Origin: Schizophyllum amplum
Lineage: Eukaryota; Basidiomycota; Agaricomycetes; Agaricales; Schizophyllaceae
Reading direction: 5' to 3'
DNA: 64,000 bases
NCBI GenBank assembly: GCA_007026445.1
Contig: VDMD01000019.1
Span: 186,001 to 250,000, forward strand
Below are positions 21,668 to 31,890 of this stretch, in pieces. The position numbers were made by a program, and so were the translations under genes. Numbering within the stretch: position 1 is the stretch's first letter; each line of letters opens with the position of its first letter. A model generated the notes under the pieces. The model saw nothing but the letters and a program-made list of their open reading frames with translations, had not been told where the DNA came from and searched no databases.

Positions 21668-23401
21668 ATGTCCCTCGACAGCCTCAAGGCGATGCTCGGC
21701 GGTGAGTCTTTGGCTGCACTCAGCCCGGCCCTCAGCGAGAGTGGCGCCCCGTCAGTCAAAGCCTGGCAGATAGGGAGCCCCGTCACGTCTGACGCAGGGG
21801 GCTGGGCGGGTGCAGGCTGGCTCTTGAGCATCACAGCACTGACCAAACCCAACAGCGCGGGTGACCAGAAGTGGGGCTGCATTCAGCAACTACATAGCCG
21901 TGCCAGACACGGTAGACCTGGACCAGCTGTTCCTCGACGCGCGCGGACACGAGGAGGAGGATCCCTGTGCGGAGTCCGATCCTGAGTCGGACTCAGACGT
22001 CTATCCTTCCCGCGGGTCTTCACCCATGCCGACCCTCACCGACAGCGACGACGGCGCTGCTGTTGGCGTGGTAGACGATCTGCCCGGTAACTCCTCCGCC
22101 AGAAACTCCAAAGCGAGGAAGGCAGCTCGCCAGCGGAAGCGCAAGCGTGATGCGGCGTCACATCCGACTGAGGCAGCGAAGAAGATCCGCGCTGGAAAGA
22201 TACTGAGCGCCGAAGCTGAGCCGTCGACGTGGGACCCTGCCACGGCTGCCGTGACTAGCACGGGGTTCACGGCGCTGAGAGATGCAGGCGAGACTGGAGT
22301 ACCCTCACTGTCGGCCCTCAAAGGCTTTACCTATGTCGACTGGGACGGCGTGTACGCCTGGTTTAAAACCCACACGGATGACTCTAACTGTGACCCAGGC
22401 AGCCAGTTGCGCTGACGGCGGGCGAGGAGCAAGTCGTTGTGTGCGTCCTCGCAGGGCGACCCCCCGGCAGCGACTGGGAGGAGCAGCATCAAGAGCTGTC
22501 GAGGGAGGTTGCAGCCTCTGCTTTGAAGCTGACCTTCCGGCATGAGGAGGGCGACCATCGGCGAGGGGTGTTCCAAGCGAAGTCGCACGGGATCTCTCAC
22601 GGCGGCGGTCAGACGGTGGGCGAACCCTAACAGCTGAAGGAGAGCAGTTGCTGACACTCCATAGGCTCCCAGATCGCTTTTCCATGGCAAGAGGAACGAG
22701 AAGGAGCTGGACCGGCTGATAAGGCTACCGGCCATGCGGCGCAACGCGCATTTTGCTTCAGGTGGGTGATTCACGACGCTTCCGGGACCCGACACCTGAC
22801 AGCATCCGTCTCAGCTGCGTTCGATAGCTGGGAGCCTGACGCCCATGCTTACTACGAGGACGTCATGAAGAGGCTCTTCGCATGGAAGCCATCGCTAAAG
22901 CACGAGCGCAACTTTGCAAGGTCCATATGGGCCTGCATGACGGTGAACTTTGGACCACGAACCCTGGCCGTGCCCCACCGAGATTTCGCCAACATCTGCT
23001 TCGGGATGTGCTCTGTTACGGCCTTGGGGCGCTTTAGTCCAGACCGCGGAGGGCACATTGTCTTACGAGAGCTCAAGATGGTTGTACGCTTTCCAGCTGG
23101 GTCGACAATTCTGATACCCTCCGCCATCGTCACGCATTACAACACCAGCATCGGCGAGCACGAGACTCGGTACTCGATCACTCAGTACACCGCCGGCGCC
23201 ATCTTCCGCTTTGTTGAGCACGGCTGCCAGCTTGACGCGGAGTACTATAAAGGGATGAGCCGCAAGGAGCTTCGTGCGGCTCATCTGGCGAACGCTGCCC
23301 AGGCAGACAAGGGAAGGGGTATGCTTTCGAAGCTGCCCGTCCTTCGTCAGAAGGCCGCCGCCGTCGCCTCTGGCCTGCATGGCACGGATGCTGGGATGTA
23401 G
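21668..23401 (+). CDS. TET/JBP-family 2-oxoglutarate- and Fe(II)-dependent dioxygenase
   Basis: Proposed ATG at 21668, with a short first exon and several introns (GTGAGT donor near 21702; GTGGGC...TAG and GTGGGT...CAG introns near 22614-22663 and 22760-22800). The middle exon has a basic nuclear-type stretch (KARKAARQRKRKR) and FTYVDWDG, then a VVVCVLAGRP core strand. The double-stranded beta-helix is complete: iron ligands VPHRDFAN (His 22976, Asp 22982) and THYNTS (His 23135), and the 2-oxoglutarate arginine in ETRYSITQY (Arg 23168). FGMCSVTALGRF and GGHIVLREL are characteristic of the fungal TET/JBP group. Expected activity is oxidation of 5-methylcytosine (or thymine) in DNA in the nucleus. 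It follows the KDZ transposase by 153 bp in the same orientation, the arrangement known from basidiomycete KDZ elements. No active-site residue is missing. Confidence 0.88.
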
Positions 23402-23571
23402 GCAGCCTATTACGTAGGGTGCCAATATCAAGTCTGAGACATCTGCGCAGATGAGCAAAGGTTGCAGGCGGAAGATGTCCCCCAGTCGCCGCGCACGTTT
23501 CGAAGCGCCTGTGGCTCCGCCGATCAACTCGACCCTGGCAGCAAGACTAAACAAATGCGCCGACGCCGGCT

Positions 23572-23582
23572 ACATATATAAG
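23572..23582 (+). promoter_or_regulatory. TATA-like promoter element of the first tandem paralogue
   Basis: ACATATATAAG, 56 bp before the ATG at 23638; same 11-mer as at 21620-21630. Confidence 0.55.
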
Positions 23583-23637
23583 ACTTTACCGTTTGACGGC
23601 GATGCTGCCCAGCGAATCAACTCCTCCCTCAGGCCCA

Positions 23638-24875
23638 ATGTCGTCCCCAGCGCCCCTTCCCCCGCCGTCGTCAAGCCCGGCGCCATCGTCACCGCCACCC
23701 GCGGACTCGGGCCTCCCTTCCTCGCCCGACCTGCGACCAATCATATACTCTAGGTCTGCGCTATCGGCCGACATGCAAGCCCTGGAGGACGACGTGCTGT
23801 TCCTATCGGCGTGTATGACGAGCCTCATGCTGTCGACTGGGTTCGGCAGGGGCATATCCTGTACGTGGCCCTCCCAGGTCTTCGACCGGCCGCTGACAGT
23901 CGACTAGGGAGCCGAGCCTACACCGTAGAGGTGTTCCGCCTTGCCACCGCTCTACGGGCCAAGAGATACACAGACCTACACTTGCCCCCACGCACGCTGT
24001 GCCCACCATGGTCGTTCAACAGGGAGTGCCGGAGTCAGACAGCGGCGTACCTTAAGCGAGGCACGCATGAGGATCTGGCGAAGTGGCGAGCCGAAGCATA
24101 CGCGCGCCAGCGCATTGACTTCAAGGGTGATCGCATCGTCACCGTTGTTCTGCATGTGGAGGGCGACCTTGGCCAGGTAAGTTGCCGCTTGTGATCGACA
24201 GCCGTACGCTGACGAATGGGTTATCGCAAGGGGAGGCAGGTCTCTATCCAGATGCACGCCTTCAGCCATATCATTGTGCCCGGCAACTACACACGCGCGC
24301 TCACCAGCAAGGGCATCAACGTGGCCGAAACCTCGCCGTTCTACCGCCTACCTAACAAGGCGCTGCTGCGGATGGACTGGATGGATACCATACCTGCGCC
24401 ACTCCCAGAGTCAGGCCGAGCAGTTGAGTTGGTCATACGCCGGAAGCGGTTCATGGCCATACCTCGCCACATCATACAGAGGCAGCGCACGCCCAGGTTT
24501 GTACATGTACGCCTACACTCTCTGGTATGTTGGAGGCATTCACTGCCGCCCGCTATGTCTGACAGCCTGCAGCACAGAAAGAACCTCTTCCGGGCTGAAC
24601 TCCCGGTACTCGTCGGCGAATGGCTCCTTATGAATGGTGATGCGGGCGTTCCGGAATTTAGGGGATTCACGGTACCCGCGGGCTGCATTTTGTTTCGGTC
24701 GACTTTCGAGAATCCCTACGCCCATGTAGAAACGTACCCAGGGGAGCCCTTGGCAGTCCCCGATTTGGGATGTTTAGAGATGAGGTTCGTCGTTGTATGC
24801 AAACGGTGCTACAAGATGGGAGGGTCGATCACCACCATTCACTCGACTCAACATTACTGTGGGATGGCTGCCTAG
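23638..24875 (+). CDS. Unrecognised protein family, tandem copy A
   Basis: ATG at 23638 begins a Pro/Ser-rich leader, then RPIIYSRSALSADM. Later exons (joined by short introns near 23860-23910, 24178-24215 and 24525-24575) encode YTVEVFRLATALRAKRYTDL, GDRIVTVVLHVEGD, RRSMDTIPAPLP-type sequence and the shared C-terminal block ELPVLVGEWLLMN ... FTVPAGCILF ... LEMRFVVVCKRCYKMGG. That block aligns by eye with copies B (YFVLCRACVHLAG) and C (YFVLCRACVHKVG), so the three are a tandem paralogue set. No signal peptide or membrane span is obvious. The strand-rich C-terminus with a conserved CXXC pair could be a small beta-fold; I assign no function. Exon borders are approximate. Confidence 0.6.
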
Positions 24876-25227
24876 TATTACCAACCCCACATTTCCTTTA
24901 TCTACTGCAAGTTCCTTAATCCACACAACGAGGAGTTCCGTTGCCTTGCCGAGTTACATACGTTATGACCGATTTATTCAACGGCCGTCTCATCATAGAC
25001 CACTTTAACATTTGCCTATTTACATGCCTATCTAATGAACGGATGAAGCCAGAGTGGTTGGTTCCTGCTGTTGGAAGACATACAGGTCACTGAACACAAT
25101 TCCAGGAGCCACCCAAGGTGGCTATGCGATGACGCGTGGCCTCAACACGAGGCGGCTCTGTGCCATCGATCGATCGAGATCATGCGCTGCCTCCCTTGTC
25201 TCCTGCCACCACAGGCTGCTGCTACCA

Positions 25228-26376
25228 ATGTCAGTGCGACGGCCGCCTCCATCTTGCCGCCCCCCCCCCTCCTTTCCAGGACGGCACGCACTACACGGAA
25301 AGGAAAAGAGATTTCACCGTCACGCCATTCGCCAGGATGACGGCCGAGGTCGCTTCCGCGAACGAGTCCGATCCCCAACGCATGTGGCGAATCATCTTCT
25401 ACCACTTGTTAAAAGCCGGCCACGGCTTTCCGAGAAACTGTACGTCTCAATTAACGTTTGGGTGCAGATATCGGGCTGACCAAGGTCGACAAGGGACTCT
25501 TGACTACACTCGCCAGGTGATCAAGGCCTTGACCGCGGACAACGACGCCGCAAGCAAGTACGAGGAGGAGCTGGAGAAATGGCGAGCCCCACCGCAGGAT
25601 GGTGGTGAGGACGCCAGCCAGCAGGAGGAGGGAATGGTCAAAGTAATGCTGGTCGACCGAACCCGAGCGGTGAGTTGGCGATTTTCTCTATTGGATGACC
25701 GCTGATGCAGTGTGTGCCTGTAGACCCCCCCAATCACCCTGTGGACGCGCGCCGTAGACGGTGTCGTCGTGTTAGCGGAACACGCGCGCTTCTTCGCTGC
25801 TCAAGGGGTTGACCTGGCGAATAGCAAGCTGTGGGTTGAACAAGGTGGAATGCACGGGTTCACCACCGATTGGTTGGAGCCTCTCGTCCCTGACTGGCAG
25901 AAGCACATTTCGGGCTCTATTTCCCTCCCCTCCTGGCGACCGCAACCACTGATTCACGTCGATTATCGGCTCACTTGGCCGTTCAAGATATACATCAACA
26001 TTCATCACTTTGTGAGCCTCTTTTCAATCGCAGGTGACGGCTGACCCATGCATTGTAGGCATTCAAATGGGTAATACAGGCGGCGGTGCCACACATGGAG
26101 GGCTGGCACTCACTAGCCTCAGTTGAGCAGCTACTTGCAGGGCCCGGCTTCCAGGACTTGGCGTGCGGCGTGATTGTGAGGAATCATCCTTGGGCTGGCT
26201 CGACGTTCAAGGAGGTCCAGATGGATGAGATGATTTACATACCGCCGGGCACCGCCCCCACATGGTGCCTTCAGTACTTTGTGCTTTGTCGAGCCTGCGT
26301 CCATCTGGCCGGCGTCGCGGAACCGTGGCTCAAATACCGAACTCATTGTTGTCTTGAAAAAGCAGAGTCGGCGTAG
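25228..26376 (+). CDS. Unrecognised protein family, tandem copy B (start uncertain)
   Basis: The body reads PPPPFQDGTHYTE, then TPFARMTAEVASANE, shared with copy C (TPFARMVAKFASQGAN). After introns it continues VVLAEHARFFAAQGVDL, GFTTDWLEPLVPDW, and the block VPHMEGWHSLASVEQLLAG ... EVQMDEMIYIPPG ... YFVLCRACVHLAG. The nearest ATG (25228) is one frame away from the body; the two meet at the C-run 25260-25269, so either that homopolymer is mis-sized, the start is elsewhere, or this copy is dead. Introns are inferred near 25445-25465, 25670-25725 and 26010-26060. Function unknown. Confidence 0.55.
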
Positions 26377-26648
26377 GGGCAACGCTGCTGCGTAGGGGTG
26401 CCGACGGCCGGTGAACTTTACATTTGTATCACATATCACAGCCTGCAACTACAACATACATAGCACTATACACCCTCGCGTCTGACCAATTCTCTACGCC
26501 TCTCACACCAGAGAAAGCGTCCAGAGAAGGCTGCAAGGCCACTGCCACACACGCGTACACAGTGCACGTGGCACATGGCACGCTGATCGATCGGAAGCGC
26601 GCCGCCTCCCGCGTTCCACCACCTTCCACCACCGACATTGCAGCTGCC

Positions 26649-27808
26649 ATGGACCTTTCGACTCTTCCGATCTCACTGCCTCCCCCCCCTCCACCGTTCA
26701 CCCAGGCGGCCCTTGCCGAGGTGAAAACCGTCATGGTCTATGGGGAGACACCCTTTGCGCGTATGGTGGCCAAATTCGCTTCCCAAGGAGCGAACGAGCG
26801 GCATGTGATGGAGGCGATGTTCCTCGACTTTCTAATTTCGGGGGAGGGACTTGCGCCTTTTTGTGCGTTGACCTGCATGTTGAACGTGTCAATTGGCTGA
26901 TCAGTATGGCCAGGGAGCATGGACTATGTCCGGCAACTTCTGGAGCTGGTGCAGGGCTATGACAGCCTCGCCCGCGACTACCATATGCAGTGGCTCAGAT
27001 GGCGCGCACCAGGCCCGAGGCTGCGACCACAAGGGAAAATCAGCGTTGAGGTGCAGGATCATTCCACACTGGACGGTAAAGTGCGCACCTGCTCTCTTTC
27101 TTCCATCCCACCACCCCAAACTCACGCCGCCGGTGTTTGCAGGTGCAGCAGTTGTTGTTTGGTGCAACGATTGAGGGCAGCGGGGGCGTCGTACTGGCGA
27201 GCTATGCTAGATTCTTCGTCAGCAACGGCATCGACCCCACGACATCAGTGCCCTGGGTGCACGTCAGCCCTAAGGGTCAGCGCGGCTTTGTTGCCAGCTG
27301 GTTGGAGCCCCTCGTACCTTACGAGGACGTTCTCAGGGTCCGCGTCTACCCCAGTGATGGTGACCGCGGTCAGGAATTCTACCCAAAGATCGAGAGGAGG
27401 CTGACCACGGAGAACGTGTACATCGTCATGGGCTGCTTCGTGAGTAGCCATTGCCCATTCAATCCGCCATAGCTTACCCATTAGCCACAGTACCTGGAGG
27501 ATTATATCCAGATCGTAGTGCCGCTCATGCCGGGTGGCTGGCACAGTATTGACTCTGTGGAGCAGCTGCTCTCCAAGGATGGGTACTACGAGTCAGGACG
27601 TGGCATGCTGGTGAGGGAGTCGCCGTTTTGTAAAGGGGTGTACAAGGAAGTCCAGCAGGACGAGGTGCTGCTTCTGCCGCCGCGCTGGCCCCCCTCCCGC
27701 TCCCTGGTATACTTTGTGCTCTGCCGAGCTTGCGTCCACAAGGTTGGAATCGACGCGGTGGTGCCGTCCTACACCGAGCATGTATGCCGCCCAGACGAGT
27801 CGACTTAG
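26649..27808 (+). CDS. Unrecognised protein family, tandem copy C
   Basis: ATG at 26649: MDLSTLPISLPPPPPPFTQ, then VKTVMVYGETPFARMVAKFAS. Introns near 26863-26915, 27075-27142 and 27439-27488 (GTGAGTAGCC...CAG) join DYVRQLLELVQGYDS, GVVLASYARFFVSNGID, GFVASWLEPLVPYEDV and the block VVPLMPGGWHSIDSVEQLLS ... EVQQDEVLLLPP ... YFVLCRACVHKVG. This is the best preserved of the three copies: start and body are in one frame. It shares more with copy B than with copy A, consistent with a later duplication of B and C. No known domain recognised. Confidence 0.62.
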
Positions 27809-28078
27809 TTCTTATATGAATGTAAAGCTCATCAGTGTACATTGTCTTGACCAGAATTGAAGCGCATAGTCATTGGTCCTTTGGCCTCTTGTTAACTTGC
27901 TGAAACAACGAATTAGGCATTTACCTCATCCAGCGGGGCGACGACTGCTGGGATGTAGGGAATGTACCTTTTCGACAAGACGGCAAGCACGAGGTTTGAT
28001 GGCCGTCAGAGCTTCTGACCGACGATCCAGACAATTACGACCTCCTCCTTCCTCCCACCCTCATCGCCAACGACCTGG

Positions 28079-31000
28079 ATGGCGAACACCCGTCGCATGG
28101 CAGCCCAAGCTGCAGCTGCAGCCGCCGCGCCTCACGCTGCCACACGCTCGAAAACCAGAGACCGGACGGGTCCGGGTGCGGGAGGGCAGCGCACCGCGGA
28201 TGCTCCTACTGGCAAGCAGACTTCGACAAAGCCTGTCGTCAATAAGGTCGGCCCTCCTGGTGGCAAGGGCAAGATTACCGGCACAAAGAAGGCGAATGGC
28301 AACGCGGCCAAGGAACCTGCTCGGGGCGGGAACGACACCGCTGTTATGGACGTTGACGAGCCGCACATTGCAGCGAGCAAGACACCGAGGCCTGCACCGG
28401 CGGGCAAGACGGGTGGCCAGCGCAGCCAAGTTGTGCCGGGGGTGAGTGTGCAAAGCTGGAGCACGTATAGCGACTGACGATATGCATTTCAGGTCACCTA
28501 CGCTCATGCAGCAAGTTCTGCCAGCCGCTCTGTTCCTGCGCAGCCGCCCCTGTCCCCGGCGCCTCCGTCTGTCGTGCGACGCCCGGGACAGGAGGATCAC
28601 ACGGAGGTCGTGACCTACCCTTACGTGGACATACCCAAGAACCCTAGGCCGCCGACCGCCCACCCTGCGCGCCACCTCAGGCCTGCCGATGAAGCGACGC
28701 CTGCGCCCGCCGCACCCTCCACAAAACCCAACGCCCGGCAGGTCGGCACGAGTGACCGGCGTGCCACGCTGGAGAAGCTGGTTGAGACCAAGCGGAAGAG
28801 GAACGGCGCGCGCGAGGTTGACCGCGGCTCTGTGTCATCAACTGAGAGCAGCGGGTGCGAGGAACCTCACCCGCCTGTCAAGAAGCCGAGGCATGCCAAG
28901 CCGAGTTTGCCGTCCACACCCGAGCCTCGGACCCAGATGAAAACCAAGCGCTCCTTCGCGTCCCTTGACGGCCCCGGCTCAGTGCCGTCCTCTGAAGAAC
29001 CGACGTCTCTAACGAGAGTGAAGAAGAAGTCCAAGCGGAGCAACGACAGCGACACACCGTCACCCTTGCCGCTGCCACCAGGCAAGGGCAAGGGGCGCGC
29101 GGCGGAGCCCCAACGGCCGAAGAAGGACACGAAGGCTATCATGCAGCGTATTGCGCGACAGCAGTACGAGGGCGCGGTCGGCGGCTCGGTTGAGGGCCAT
29201 AGTGGCAGCAGTGTGGACAGCGTGGCTGATGAGTACCTCGACGCCTGGGAGGGTGCCAATGCGCCAGTCCCCTCGAACGCTGCAGGGAGTTTGAAACCGA
29301 AGCCGGCCCCCAAGCCAGCACCGAAGAAGAAGTCCGCAGATGCTGCCGCGTCAAACCCTTTGGCAGCCGCAGGGGGCTCCAAACCGAAGCCCGCCCCCAA
29401 GCCAGCGCCGAAGAAGACGTCCGCAGACACCGCCGCGTCAAACCCTTTGGCAGCCGCAGGGAGCTCCAAACCGAAGCCTGCTGCAAAGGCAGCGCCGAAG
29501 AAGACATCTGCGGATGCCAACGGCCAGAAGAGGAAGCCCGGCCCTGTGCCCGACGATGTGCGGCTGGCGGCGCGGACGCTCGGAATGAAGTACCTGGCAG
29601 ATCTGTCCGCGCTTGCATTCGAAAAGCACGTACCAGTCGAAGAGCTGTTTGTGCTTGAAGGGTGGATGCATCCGGACCATTCGCGGCCCCGGGTCGAGCA
29701 GCGCTCCAACATGTTCCGAAGCTGGTATTCGGCAATGCACGCTGGCGAGAATTGTAAGCAAAGTTGGGAGGCGACGCACGACGACTTGCGCTAATCCACT
29801 TCACAGTGTCAAAGCGAGAACTTCAAGAGGCGTCTGACGCAGCGTATGAGCAGAAAATGGCGGAGCTTGGCCCTGACGCAACGCCTGACGCTATCGCCGA
29901 GCACCTCAAGGAGGCGCTGATATATTCGGCCTACATTTGTAGCGAGAAGCAGAAGAACGGCTCGAGGAATAAGAGGACCCGCCATCTCCGGCGAACTGCA
30001 GACCATTACTCCCGCATGGCGCTGGCCACTGTCCTCGAGGAGGGTATGACGCCTGTGGGGTGGATTGTCGACACACACGGGCGCATGGGCGAGTCCGCGG
30101 GGGCGGTCATGTTCAGAGGAGGGCCGGCGTTCAAGGGTATGTTGACGCACTTCAAGGATGACTTTGAGCAGGGGCTGGACTTTGTTGATCGCATACTACG
30201 GTTCGTCCTTGTACCCTTCTTTCTTTGACGCGTTGAACTTACCCTCTTGCCAGTCACAGCCAACTCACGGGGGACGGGACCATGGCGTTTGTCGAGCCTG
30301 AAAACTGCCTGTACGATCCCAAGCGAGACTGGACAGATAAGGAGAGGAAACACCCCAACCCGGGCGACCACGCGCTGGCGCTGATTCGTCAAATGACTCG
30401 AGACGATCTCAGTAAGCTAGTTTGTCTTTGTTACAGCTTAGGGTGCTTGCTGAATCATCACATAGCCTTAAGATCTCTTGAAGCGAAAGAGCCCTTGAGC
30501 AAGAACGGGAAACCTGGTGATATCATCCGACAATTCCCTCGGCGGCACTTTCCCGACCTCGCTTACCGCTTGTCATTAAGGCTTGTCGGGTGGCCGGAGG
30601 CGTGGACTGACGCTATGCCCCTTGGCGACCAGTACAATTACAAGCCGAGCGGCGATGGGGTGTCAGCAAAAGCCCAAGAGCTCTTGAGGAGACGGAAGAC
30701 GGCAGAGGACAGGATCAACTCTGAAGGCTTGCGCGGGGCGGAGGCGGAGGCTGTCCTCCTCGAGTGCCGTGCTCCCGCGATAGTATCCCTATCCAAGGCC
30801 GACTGCGTTGGAAAGAGCGTGGCTGAGCTGAAACGCACTGCAGTTGTGGAAGACGAGGAGGGCAATCCTCTCATGACGTTGCGGAAGTGCTCGAACGCGT
30901 ACAAACTCGACAAGGACAACGGCCAGGATACACGGGTGAAGTGGCAGGAGTTTTGGGGTCCAGAGCGGAGGTCGGGATACGTAACTGACTCCGACGCTGA

Positions 31001-31358
31001 TGACCAGGCTGGCAAGGCTTCAAAGAAGAAGAAATTGAGGTCGAAGGTGCAGGGAAAGCAGAGGGCTTCGACGAAGGACGATGGAGGCAGCGGCTCCGAC
31101 TCCGACTCTTCTGGCAGCTCTGACAAGGCACCCCAGAAGATGGTGGAGCCACGGGTGAAGAAGGGGGAGCCAAAGTGGGTGGATGTGACAGACGACGAGG
31201 ACGAGGACGAGGATGACACCGATCTGGATGAGGAGGACGAGAATGGCGATGCGCCCACGTTGCAGCAGAAGGGGAAGGGGAGGCAGAGAATTGACGAGCT
31301 AGAGGGGGATGAGGAGGATGACGATGAGAATGATGACGATGACGAGGGCGAGTATTAG
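28079..31358 (+). CDS. Lys/Pro/acidic-rich multi-exon cargo gene, conserved transposon-associated type
   Basis: ATG at 28079. Exons about 28079-28440, 28493-29754, 29806-30198 and 30255-31358, the last with an in-frame 54-nt intron at about 30408-30461 (GTAAGC...TAG). The N-terminal third is a basic disordered region with nuclear-type signals and three copies of a 29-residue KPKPAPKPAPKK-containing repeat (29294-29520). Then comes a folded block: LGMKYLADLSALAFEKH, FRSWYSAMHA, GMTPVGWIVDTHG and GGPAFKGMLTHFKDDFEQG, followed by RHFPDLAYRLSLRLVGWP and a highly acidic C-terminus (Asp/Glu runs). The intermediate motifs resemble an unnamed family frequent near basidiomycete transposons. It is the last gene before the right inverted repeat, in the same orientation as the transposase. 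A truncated, damaged duplicate lies at 62341-64000. Function unknown. Confidence 0.68.
29294..29520 (+). repeat. 87-bp coding repeat (29 residues), 2.6 units
   Basis: Units begin at 29294, 29381 and 29468, each opening KPKPAPKPAPKK or a variant. One unit is missing from the duplicate at 62341-64000. Confidence 0.9.
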
Positions 31359-31822
31359 AGCACGGACTCTGGTGGTGGACACTCTTTTAGACATCATATT
31401 TATCACTGGAACACCTTTAACGACCATTCATAATCAAGTCTACACAGGATTAAGACAAAAACTGCCAGATGCCTACGCTATTAAGTCAGTCAAGTGATAT
31501 TTGAGTAGTCAGACATGTTTGGTCAGACCTTGAGGGATCAGGTGTGTGTGGACTCAGTAAAATCTGGGTACATATATCGCTGGAATAATAAACTTATGGA
31601 AAAGCGGAAATGTCTATAACCAGAATTTGCTGAGCTGTCAGAACTGGTACAGATATTGCTGGGGATATAAACTTCTGGAGGGCGGAAATGTCTGGTAAAC
31701 AGATTTTGCTGAGCTGGCAGAACTGTCTGGGGATATAAATGTCTGTGCACAGACAGTTCTGCACGTCCAGAAGAAGTCTCAGACAGATCTGTGTGTAGAC
31801 ATTTCTACTCCTCCAGACACTT
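31359..31822. other. Right subterminal region of the putative KDZ element
   Basis: Non-coding, AT-rich, with repeated GGGGATATAAACTTCTGG-like and TTTGCTGAGCTG segments and many TGTCTG/CAGACA motifs that echo the left subterminal zone. Confidence 0.5.
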
Positions 31823-31890
31823 ATAGTGTCTGAGAAAAAGGCTATTTAGCATACAGAAACTGTTGGAAAGTGGTAGCTAAAGGTGACTTT
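31823..31890 (-). repeat. Right terminal inverted repeat of the putative KDZ element
   Basis: 68 bp; inverted match to 10807-10873 with one substitution and one indel. The copia coding frame to its right ends within 30 bp of it. Confidence 0.85.

Larger units (their letters stand above)
10807..31890. mobile_element. Putative ~21 kb KDZ-type giant DNA transposon carrying TET/JBP and cargo genes
   Basis: The borders are 67- and 68-bp inverted repeats (10807-10873 and 31823-31890) that match at all but two positions. Between them are a KDZ transposase, a TET/JBP dioxygenase, three tandem paralogues of an unknown family and two further multi-exon genes; outside are unrelated sequences (an RNase H1-N-like gene on the left, a copia fragment on the right). 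Both subterminal zones are AT-rich and share TGTCTG/CAGACA-type motifs. The link between KDZ transposases and TET/JBP genes in basidiomycetes is established; the assignment of these exact ends to one unit is my inference. A weak 7-bp target-like match (GTCAGCC left, GTTAGCT right, 5/7) is not convincing. Confidence 0.6.
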
